A stretch of 5,774 nucleotides of DNA from Coriobacteriales bacterium (GTDB taxonomy: Bacteria > Actinomycetota > Coriobacteriia > Coriobacteriales > UBA8131): positions 1 to 5,774 of the forward strand of contig JAITTM010000143.1 of assembly GCA_031286975.1 (NCBI GenBank), read 5' to 3'. How positions within the stretch are numbered: the stretch's first letter is position 1; each line of letters opens with the position of its first letter. Under the pieces are notes generated by a model. The model ran no database searches. It was not told the DNA's origin and worked only from the letters and a program-made list of their open reading frames with translations. Of the stretch, positions 1 to 5,331 are shown piece by piece. A program made the position numbers and the translations under genes.

Positions 1-848
1 TCCTGCAACACGGTGCCACCGGATTCGAGCACCTCGGCCTGGCGGCATATCTCAAAGGCCAACCCGTCGTGCAGGTTCTTGAAGCTGTTCATGTTCTTGA
101 GCTCGGTCTTGGTGCCGAGCGTAGTCTCGCCACGACGCCGCAGACTCACATTGCCGTCGCAGCGCAGTGAGCCCTCTTCCATCGAACAGTCGCTGATGTT
201 GAGCGTGAGATAGATCTGACGGAGCTTCTGCACGAAGAGACGTGCTTCCTCGGGCGTGCGCAGGTCGGGCTCGGTGACCAGCTCGATGAGCGGCGTACCG
301 CAGCGATTGTAATCCAGCAGTGAGTAGTCCGCCCCCGTGATGCGCCCGTCGGCACCACCCACGTGGATGGTCTTGCCGGCGTCCTCCTCCATATGGATGC
401 GCGTGATGCCGATGGCGGTGACATAAGACCCGGTCTTCTCATCAGTGATAGCAGCGTTTTCAAGGTTTGTGCGCTCCTTGGCTGCAGGGCCGGTGACCTC
501 AAGGTCGACTGCGCCGCGCATGCAAAAGGCCACGGGGCCTTGGGTGGTCTGGAAGTTCTTGCTCATATCGGGGTAGAAGTAGTTCTTGCGATAGAACATC
601 GAGCGCTTCTCGATCTCGCAGCCGGTGGCAAGACCCGCCAGCACGATGGACTCGATGGCGGCTCTGTTGGGCACCGGCAGCGCGCCGGGCAACCCCAGGC
701 AAACGGGGCAGACGTGCGTATTGGGCGCGGCGCCAAACTCGATGGGGCAGGAGCAGAACATCTTGGTGTTGAGCGTGGTGAGCTCGGTATGCACCTCAAG
801 GCCGATGACGGCCTCCCAATCTTGGAGAACCGCTTTAAGCTCCCTCAT
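1..848 (-). CDS. gatB: GatB, aspartyl/glutamyl-tRNA amidotransferase subunit B (C-terminus beyond left edge)
   Basis: GatB is the tRNA-binding and phosphorylating subunit of the cytoplasmic GatCAB complex. It activates Glu-tRNA(Gln) or Asp-tRNA(Asn) with ATP so that ammonia from GatA can amidate it. The first 282 codons are visible without a stop, against about 475-500 residues for the family, so the rest of the catalytic domain and the helical/YqeY-like tRNA-binding tail lie off the left edge. Seen: VIGLEVHTEL (14-23), four cysteines in a FCSC...CPVC arrangement (32, 34, 47, 50) that fits the family's zinc site, KNYFYPDM, HMEEDAGK (152-159), DYNRCGTPLIE, MEEGSLRCDG (from 223) and TELKNMNSF. 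The ATG start overlaps the gatA stop as ATGA and follows a strong Shine-Dalgarno, which implies translational coupling. The identification is secure. Whether the substrate is tRNA-Gln, tRNA-Asn or both cannot be told here. Confidence 0.97.
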   Translation of the reverse strand, partial: MRELKAVLQDWEAVIGLEVHTELTTLNTKMFCSCPIEFGAAPNTHVCPVCLGLPGALPVPNRAAIESIVLAGLATGCEIEKRSMFYRKNYFYPDMSKNFQTTQGPVAFCMRGAVDLEVTGPAAKERTNLENAAITDEKTGSYVTAIGITRIHMEEDAGKTIHVGGADGRITGADYSLLDYNRCGTPLIELVTEPDLRTPEEARLFVQKLRQIYLTLNISDCSMEEGSLRCDGNVSLRRRGETTLGTKTELKNMNSFKNLHDGLAFEICRQAEVLESGGTVLQ

Positions 849-2374
849 AGCGCACCTCCCTCGTGCGGCTGTGTCTGCTCAGGCGGGCGCGCAGAGCTCG
901 TCCCTACGGGGCCTGTGCCCAAAGGTGCCAACCGCGCGATGCTGTAGCAGCTCTCAAGGGCGCTGGCCACGCGCAGGATGTTCTGATCCTTGAACTGCGG
1001 GCCGATGATCTGCACGCCCACGGGCAGCCCGGTTTTCTCTCCTGGACCTACGGGGAGCGACAAGCCACCGTTGCCGGCAATGTTGATGGAGATGGTGAAC
1101 ATATCGCTGAGGTACATCGAGGTGGGGTCGGCAATCTCGCCGAACTTGAAGGCCGTGCGCGGGCTCACCGGCGTGATGATGGCATCGACCTGCTCGAAGG
1201 CACGCACATAATCCGACGTGATGAGGGTGCGCACCTGCTGCGCGGGATAATAGTAGGTCTCATAGACGCCGCTGCTCAGCAGGTAGCTGCCCAGCATGAT
1301 GCGGCGCACCGCCTCGGGCCCAAAGCCGTGGGCGCGCGACTGCTCGTACTGCTCGCCCAGATCGCGGGCACCCCCCTCGCGGTAACCATAGCGCACGCTG
1401 TCAAAACGGCTCAGATTGCTAAAGGCCTCGCAGGGACCGATCACGTAGTAGGCAGCCATGGCAGCGGCCGCATTGGGCAGCTCGACCTCGACGATCTGCG
1501 CCCCCAACTGCTCCAGGTTGGCAAGTGCCCCCTTGGTGGCGCTGATTATCTCGGGGTCGACGCCCTCCGCATCCATAAAGGCGGGCACCACGCCGATGCG
1601 CAGCCCCTTGACCCCCTGCTCAAGGTTTGCGGAGAAGATCGTGGCGCTTTCTTGCGAGGTGCAGTCCCGCGGGTCACGCCCCGCAATGGCATCCAAGGTC
1701 GCCGCCACGTCCGCGACCGTCTTGCCAAAAGGCCCCACCTGGTCAAGCGACGAGCCAAAAGCCACCACGCCATAGCGCGAAACGACGCCATAGGTGGGCT
1801 TGAAGCCTACAACACCACAAAACGCCGCCGGCTGCCGGATGGAGCCGCCGGTATCGCTGCCCAAGGTGACCGTTGCCATGCCCGCAGCAACCGCGGCAGC
1901 GCTACCGCCACTGGAGCCGCCGGGCACGCGCTCGAGATCCCAAGGGTTGAAGGTGCGCCCAAAAGCGGAGGTCTCGGTTGATGAGCCAAACGCGAACTCG
2001 TCCATGTTGAGCTTGCCCAGAGGCAGCGCGCCCGCCTCCAAGGCCTTGGCCACGCAGGTCGCCGTAAAGGGCGACACATAGCTCTCAAGCATGCGGGATG
2101 CGCAGGTGGTATGGGTGCCCATCTGGTTCATGTTGTCCTTGAAGGCCATGGGCACGCCTGCCAGGATGCCGCAGCTCTCCCCCGCCGCCAGCGCCACGTC
2201 CACACGATTGGCGGCGGCAAAGGCAAGCTCGGGGGTCAACTCAAGAAAGGCATGCACCTGTGGGTCGCGCGCCTCGATAGCGGCAAAAGCCGCCTCTGCC
2301 AACTCATATGCAGAGAATATCTTTGCGGCAAGCCCGGCCTGTATGTCAACGATGCTGAGCGCGGAGTACTCCAT
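845..2374 (-). CDS. gatA: GatA, glutaminase/amidase subunit of GatCAB
   Basis: GatA belongs to the amidase-signature family. It hydrolyses glutamine and passes the ammonia to the GatB active site. All catalytic residues are visible at the numbering I recall for Staphylococcus aureus GatA: Lys79 (in GVPMAFKDN), cis-Ser154 (in PGGSSGGSAA) and nucleophile Ser178 (in GSDTGGSIR). Arg358 (in AVRRIMLGSYLLSSG) and Asp424 (in YLSDMFT) fit the glutamine-binding Arg and Asp. GVVGFKPTYGVVSRYG and SLDQVGP are also typical. The protein has 509 residues against about 485 usual; the surplus is a Pro/Gly-rich tail after about residue 485. The ATG shares one base with the gatC stop (TGATG) and is preceded by GGAGGTGA six bases upstream. 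The stop overlaps the gatB start by four bases. Equimolar production by coupling is inferred. Confidence 0.97.
   Translation of the reverse strand: MEYSALSIVDIQAGLAAKIFSAYELAEAAFAAIEARDPQVHAFLELTPELAFAAANRVDVALAAGESCGILAGVPMAFKDNMNQMGTHTTCASRMLESYVSPFTATCVAKALEAGALPLGKLNMDEFAFGSSTETSAFGRTFNPWDLERVPGGSSGGSAAAVAAGMATVTLGSDTGGSIRQPAAFCGVVGFKPTYGVVSRYGVVAFGSSLDQVGPFGKTVADVAATLDAIAGRDPRDCTSQESATIFSANLEQGVKGLRIGVVPAFMDAEGVDPEIISATKGALANLEQLGAQIVEVELPNAAAAMAAYYVIGPCEAFSNLSRFDSVRYGYREGGARDLGEQYEQSRAHGFGPEAVRRIMLGSYLLSSGVYETYYYPAQQVRTLITSDYVRAFEQVDAIITPVSPRTAFKFGEIADPTSMYLSDMFTISINIAGNGGLSLPVGPGEKTGLPVGVQIIGPQFKDQNILRVASALESCYSIARLAPLGTGPVGTSSARPPEQTQPHEGGAL
853..860 (-). promoter_or_regulatory. Shine-Dalgarno of gatB, inside the gatA 3' end
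   Basis: The minus strand reads GGGAGGTG four bases before the gatB ATG. It lies entirely within the last codons of gatA (Gly-Gly-Ala), with the ATGA overlap just downstream. This fixes the gatB start and supports reinitiation or coupled translation. Confidence 0.75.
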
Positions 2375-2676
2375 CAGGCGTCACCTCCACCCAGGATGGG
2401 GGGTATCCTAAAGCTGCCGCTTTGCTGCTCGGGCGCGTTTGCCAAGGCAGCGGCGTGCGTGAGCCCGGGTTGCACCCGATCTTCTCGCATGACATTGGAT
2501 AGACCGGCGATCGGGTGAAAGGTGGGCTCTACATCGGTGAGGTCGTAGGCGGTGATGGGCTTCAGGCTCTCGATGATATTGTTGAGGTCGATGGTCATGG
2601 TGGTGACCTGCGTATCATCGAGCCCGATACGCGCGTAGGTTGCGATGGCTCTGACGTCCTTCTCGGACAGGTACAT
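2374..2676 (-). CDS. gatC: GatC, small structural subunit of GatCAB
   Basis: GatC is a small protein that wraps around the GatA-GatB interface and stabilises the complex. At 100 residues it is of normal family length (about 95-100). Seen: an N-terminal helical part (SEKDVRAIATYARIGL), LNNIIESLKPI, then DVEPTFHP, MREDRV and the C-terminal LANAPEQQSGSFRIPPIL, which correspond to the family pattern of GVEPT, LR-D-V and NAP-x-G-F-VP-IL. The ATG start is supported by AAGGAAGG about five bases upstream and by the position of the conserved N-terminal helix. It ends in GGGDA, whose Gly codons also form the gatA Shine-Dalgarno. It is the first gene of the gatCAB set, after an 82-bp gap holding a likely terminator, so the set probably has its own promoter or is reached by readthrough. 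Confidence 0.94.
   Translation of the reverse strand: MYLSEKDVRAIATYARIGLDDTQVTTMTIDLNNIIESLKPITAYDLTDVEPTFHPIAGLSNVMREDRVQPGLTHAAALANAPEQQSGSFRIPPILGGGDA
2381..2388 (-). promoter_or_regulatory. Shine-Dalgarno of gatA, inside the gatC 3' end
   Basis: The minus strand reads GGAGGTGA six bases before the gatA ATG, within the Gly-Gly-Asp codons at the end of gatC. The gatC stop and gatA start share one base (TGATG). This fixes the gatA start and points to coupled translation. Confidence 0.75.
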
Positions 2677-2704
2677 GGAGACCTTCCTTCACTCAAAAGC
2701 AGAC

Positions 2705-2731
2705 AAAAAAGCAGGTTTTTGGGAACGCTGC
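2705..2731 (-). terminator. Likely intrinsic terminator after pgi
   Basis: On the minus strand, GCAG (2731-2728) pairs with CTGC (2714-2711), and GTT (2726-2724) with AAC (2717-2715). This leaves a single bulged C and a six-base loop CCCAAA. Six T residues (2710-2705) follow at once. The stem is short (seven pairs), but the T run is immediate and it sits 28 bases after the pgi stop. It would end the rpoA-rplQ-pgi transcript before gatC, perhaps incompletely. No folding energy was computed. Confidence 0.5.
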
Positions 2732-2743
2732 TATTCTAGCGTT
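2724..2743 (-). repeat. Inverted repeat overlapping the terminator stem
   Basis: AACGCT and its exact reverse complement AGCGTT flank an eight-base spacer. One arm is shared with the 5' arm of the terminator hairpin at 2711-2731, so the two hairpins cannot form together. This is the geometry of an antiterminator, or the overlap may be chance; six-base arms alone are weak evidence. Confidence 0.4.
2733..2738 (-). promoter_or_regulatory. Weak -10-like hexamer upstream of gatC
   Basis: TAGAAT matches the TATAAT consensus at five of six positions. The sequence 17 bases further upstream (TAAACG) matches TTGACA at only three of six. A start about seven bases downstream would fall at 2726, inside the 5' half of the terminator hairpin. 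Offered as a candidate promoter for gatCAB only. Confidence 0.2.
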
Positions 2744-2758
2744 AATTGCGGTACACGT

Positions 2759-4471
2759 TTAGGAAGATACCTTAACGGCGCTGACGGCTGAGCATACCCT
2801 GTCGGCAAAGCGCGAGAGGGTTTCTGAGTCGTTGCCACTGAGGTGGATCTGGATGGCACGACGGCCGCGGGAGGCCAGAGCCATGAAGTCGCCCTGCGCC
2901 TGGGCAACAGCCAACTCGCCGAGGGTGAAACGCTCACCGGGGATAGCGATGTCGTTGTCCTCGTCTGCGCTGAGCAGCAAAAAGACGCCCGTGTTGGGCC
3001 CGCCTTTGTGGAGCTGTCCCGTCGAATGCAGGTAGCGCGGCCCGATCTCAAGACAGGAGGTGACGCCAAGTCGGCTCGCCACACGATTGCGGATGCGCTC
3101 CAGCGCTTCGCGCCGCCCGTAGCCCCTGAAGGGCAGAAAGGCATTGAGCGAGAAGTAGTCGCCAGCACGAATGGATCCAAGCAAGGTTCGCAGCGCGGCA
3201 TCGACCGTGGTGTCGGGCTGCGCCAGCAACGCTGTGCTGATGCGCAGGGTGCGCACCGAGCAGCCTGTCTCAAAATCGATCTGGAGAAAATCGGGGGCAT
3301 CCGTTGTTCGCGCGCCACAGCACAGCAACTCCTTGACGACTTGCTTGGTGAGTTCGACATCGGGCTGGTCAAAGGGGTTTATCCGCATGAGGATGCCCAA
3401 AAACGCGATGGCGTACTCCCAGACCACAAAGCGGATAAAGACCTCATTGACGCTTGCTATGGAGAAGTGGCGAGCGGGTATGCTGGGGTCGAAGTGCGCG
3501 AGCGACTCGGCAAAGCCCTCGCTGTGGCCGACCTCGTAACTGATGGCGCTGCGGTCAGCCCGTGGCACACTGAGGATACTGGCATCCACCTCGACGTTGG
3601 GCAGGATGCCCTTGCCCTCCTTGCCGAGCGACTCCGCAACCAGCTGCTCAATCCAGAGACCGAAGACCTGACCGGAGGGCGGCATGACCAGCGAGAATTT
3701 ATCGCGCCCCGCACAATAGCCCTCATACAGAAAGCAGGCAAGCTCCAGCGCCGGATTCTGGGTGTCATCACTCGTGCAGGCCTGCTCGGTGCACACCGTC
3801 TGCCTGATTACCTCTTCGATGTCGATTCCCACCAGTGCGGCCGGGAACAACGCAAATGCGGAGAGTGCCGAGAAGCGCCCCCCCACCTCTTTGGGACCCG
3901 CCAAAACCGCGCGATAGCCAGCCTCGCGCGCGTGCCGCTCGAGGGCGCTGTCGGAATCGGTGATGGCAACAAAACGCTGCACGGCACCGGCATTGCCCAA
4001 ATGAGCGCTCACATAGCGCCTGGCCACGCGCTCAAGCAGGGTCGGCTCGATGGTCGAACCCGATTTGCTCGACACGATGTAGAGTGTCCGCGAGGGATCG
4101 GAGCTGCCCAGGATGTGATTGACGAACACCGGCGAGAGTGAGTCCATCGTCTTGAAGGCAACACCCTCCGAGCTGAGTGAGTAGAGCTTGGTGACCGTCA
4201 TAGCAGCCTGGGTCGACCCGCCCTGCCCGATGAGCACCACGGCATCAAGACCCTCAGCCCGTACCTGCGCGGCGAGCTGCGCAAGCTCCTGGATGCTGGT
4301 AGGCGGTTTCGAGCTCAGGTTCGTCCAACCGAGGTGCTTGCGGGCACAGTTTTCCGCTTCAGGGGTGAATGAGAAGAGCGTTGGATCCTTTGCCCCAAGG
4401 CGTGAGGGTGCCTTGATCGCCAGCAGGCGGTCAAGGCACTCACAAAAAATGTCTTTGGTTGTAACAGCCAT
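2759..4471 (-). CDS. pgi: Glucose-6-phosphate isomerase, of the type fused to transaldolase in Tal-Pgi proteins
   Basis: This enzyme should interconvert glucose 6-phosphate and fructose 6-phosphate in cytoplasmic glycolysis/gluconeogenesis. It has 570 residues. It contains a double SIS-type fold: GQGGSTQAA (82-90), the phosphate-binding SKSGSTIEP (135-143), GGRFSALS (197-204), GRDKFSL (255-261), WIEQLVAESLGKEGKG (273-288), NPFDQPDVE (365-373) and STGQLHKGGPNTGVF (483-497). The last four, as I recall the families, are hallmarks of the isomerase half of bifunctional transaldolase-Pgi proteins rather than of E. coli-type Pgi. No transaldolase domain precedes it: the N-terminus goes straight into the isomerase region and rplQ lies just upstream. 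The ATG is set by AGGAG five bases upstream. The 35-bp gap after rplQ has no terminator, so co-transcription with rpoA-rplQ is likely. A likely terminator follows the stop. The isomerase call is firm; the exact subfamily is from motif memory. Confidence 0.92.
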   Translation of the reverse strand: MAVTTKDIFCECLDRLLAIKAPSRLGAKDPTLFSFTPEAENCARKHLGWTNLSSKPPTSIQELAQLAAQVRAEGLDAVVLIGQGGSTQAAMTVTKLYSLSSEGVAFKTMDSLSPVFVNHILGSSDPSRTLYIVSSKSGSTIEPTLLERVARRYVSAHLGNAGAVQRFVAITDSDSALERHAREAGYRAVLAGPKEVGGRFSALSAFALFPAALVGIDIEEVIRQTVCTEQACTSDDTQNPALELACFLYEGYCAGRDKFSLVMPPSGQVFGLWIEQLVAESLGKEGKGILPNVEVDASILSVPRADRSAISYEVGHSEGFAESLAHFDPSIPARHFSIASVNEVFIRFVVWEYAIAFLGILMRINPFDQPDVELTKQVVKELLCCGARTTDAPDFLQIDFETGCSVRTLRISTALLAQPDTTVDAALRTLLGSIRAGDYFSLNAFLPFRGYGRREALERIRNRVASRLGVTSCLEIGPRYLHSTGQLHKGGPNTGVFLLLSADEDNDIAIPGERFTLGELAVAQAQGDFMALASRGRRAIQIHLSGNDSETLSRFADRVCSAVSAVKVSS

Positions 4472-4476
4472 ACGCG

Positions 4477-4481
4477 CTCCT
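4477..4481 (-). promoter_or_regulatory. Shine-Dalgarno of pgi
   Basis: AGGAG lies five bases before the pgi ATG within the 35-bp rplQ-pgi gap (4472-4506). It selects this ATG as the start. The same gap shows no stem followed by a T run and no promoter I could recognise. Confidence 0.7.
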
Positions 4482-4506
4482 GAGTAACTGCGTTTAACTG
4501 AGCAGC

Positions 4507-5241
4507 TTACTCTGCGGCTTCCTTAGCAACGGTCTTCTCATCGGCAGGGGTTTCCTCGGCTGCGGGCTCCTCTGCGGGAGCGGGCTCCTCGACGGACGAT
4601 GCAACAGCCTCCTCAACAGCTTCTGCAACGGGCTCGACATCGATGACGGCCGCAAGCTCCTCGGCTGCTGCATCGGCCGCGGGCTCCTCGGCTGACTCGG
4701 TCAGCTCGACCTCGGTGGCGGCTTCAGCGTCCGCAGCGGTAGCGGCGGCCTCAATATCCTCAGCCTCGGTGGCGGTGGCGCCCTTGGTGGTCTCGTCCTT
4801 CTCCGCAGCTTTTGCTTTCTTGGCGACAGGCTTCTTGGCGGGTTTCTCGTCAGCTGCGGCCTTGTTCTTTTTAAAGGTCACTGGCTCCTGCACCAACTCG
4901 ATGATGACGATGGGTGCGGAGTCGCCGCGGCGCGTGCCCAACTTGAGGATGCGCGTGTAACCGCCGGGACGATCCTTGAACAAGCCCTGCTCAACCTTCG
5001 CAAATATCTCGGCAACCAGGTTCTTGTCGCCCATGGCCGCGATGGCAAGACGGCGGGAATGCACGTCGCCACGCTTGGCCCAGGTGATGACGCGATCAAC
5101 ATCGCCGCGTATCTCCTTGGCGCGAAACAGCGTTGTCTTGATGCGGTCGTTGGTAAAGAGAGCGACGACCAAGCTCTTCTTGATGGCCTTGGTATGACTG
5201 GCATCGGTGCCCAGTTTGCGGCCTTTTACGTTGTGTCTCAT
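4507..5241 (-). CDS. rplQ: 50S ribosomal protein bL17 with a long acidic C-terminal tail
   Basis: bL17 is a protein of the large ribosomal subunit, near the exit-tunnel side. Residues 1 to about 118 are a complete family core: MRHNVKGRKLGTDASHTKAI at the start, ERI-like NDRIKTTLFRAKEIR, WAKRGDVHSRR, then GGYTRILKLGTRRGDSAP and IVIIELV. Most bacterial bL17 proteins end near 115-130 residues; this one continues to 244. The tail has a basic Lys/Ala stretch (about 123-149) followed by a strongly acidic Ala/Glu/Pro part (150-244, with 30 Asp/Glu and 3 Lys by my count), of low complexity and probably disordered. Shorter Ala/Glu-rich tails are known on actinobacterial bL17. The ATG follows TAGGAG nine bases upstream. 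It sits in its classic place directly after rpoA. The reading frame is unbroken, so the tail is not a visible frameshift product. Confidence 0.97.
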   Translation of the reverse strand: MRHNVKGRKLGTDASHTKAIKKSLVVALFTNDRIKTTLFRAKEIRGDVDRVITWAKRGDVHSRRLAIAAMGDKNLVAEIFAKVEQGLFKDRPGGYTRILKLGTRRGDSAPIVIIELVQEPVTFKKNKAAADEKPAKKPVAKKAKAAEKDETTKGATATEAEDIEAAATAADAEAATEVELTESAEEPAADAAAEELAAVIDVEPVAEAVEEAVASSVEEPAPAEEPAAEETPADEKTVAKEAAE

Positions 5242-5250
5242 ATCACTTGT

Positions 5251-5255
5251 CTCCT
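5251..5255 (-). promoter_or_regulatory. Shine-Dalgarno of rplQ
   Basis: AGGAG lies nine bases before the rplQ ATG, directly downstream of an AT-rich hairpin. It supports the start, which also gives the canonical MRH N-terminus of bL17. Confidence 0.7.
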
Positions 5256-5256
5256 A

Positions 5257-5272
5257 CTTATTGCTTAATAAG
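5257..5272 (-). repeat. AT-rich stem-loop just upstream of the rplQ Shine-Dalgarno
   Basis: On the minus strand CTTATT is followed by AAGC and then AATAAG: a perfect six-base inverted repeat with a four-base loop. It ends one base before the AGGAG. Being AU-only except for one G-C pair, it would be weakly stable. It might modulate ribosome access or may simply be an unstructured AT-rich spacer. Confidence 0.35.
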
Positions 5273-5289
5273 ATGTCGTAACTCACCCA

Positions 5290-5325
5290 CTGGATCCTCA
5301 TGCTTCGGCCTCCGCTCAGGATGAC
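5290..5325 (-). repeat. Candidate dispersed palindromic repeat in the rpoA-rplQ gap
   Basis: The minus strand begins GTCATCCTGAGCGGAGG and ends GAGGATCCAG, about seven bases after the rpoA stop. The outer ATCCT/AGGAT arms are complementary, and an inner CGG-AGG-CCG can pair. This GTCATCCTGAGCG...GGATCC pattern resembles a dispersed intergenic repeat I recognise from many bacterial genomes. A single copy is seen here, so repeat status rests on resemblance. The imperfect stem has no T run, so it is not a convincing terminator. Confidence 0.5.
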
Positions 5326-5331
5326 GAGCGG

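Noticed and set aside
363..947. Plus-strand open frame of 194 codons across the gatB/gatA junction
   Set aside because: It spans the overlap of two real genes on the opposite strand and resembles no protein family I know.
863..1981. Open frame of 372 codons on the plus strand, antisense to gatA
   Set aside because: It is fully covered by gatA, whose catalytic motifs are intact. The antisense translation is Arg/Ala/Gly-rich without family motifs, as expected of a shadow frame.
2843..4141. Long open frame of 432 codons on the plus strand, antisense to pgi
   Set aside because: It lies wholly inside a well-supported gene, has no recognisable domain and no convincing Shine-Dalgarno. Long antisense frames are expected opposite GC-rich genes with G/C third positions.
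4472..4506. Direct repeat CAGTTA in the rplQ-pgi gap as an operator or terminator
   Set aside because: Two six-base copies in 35 bases are weak evidence, no T run follows, and no stable stem forms.
4507..4790. The bL17 tail as a frameshift fusion or a separate gene
   Set aside because: The frame runs without a break from the core into the tail. The composition shifts gradually through a Lys/Ala linker, and no internal Shine-Dalgarno plus start was found that would make a separate gene.
4640..4960. Plus-strand Ser/Ala-rich open frame opposite the rplQ tail
   Set aside because: It is the reverse-strand image of the repetitive Ala/Glu codons of the bL17 tail, with no start signal of its own.
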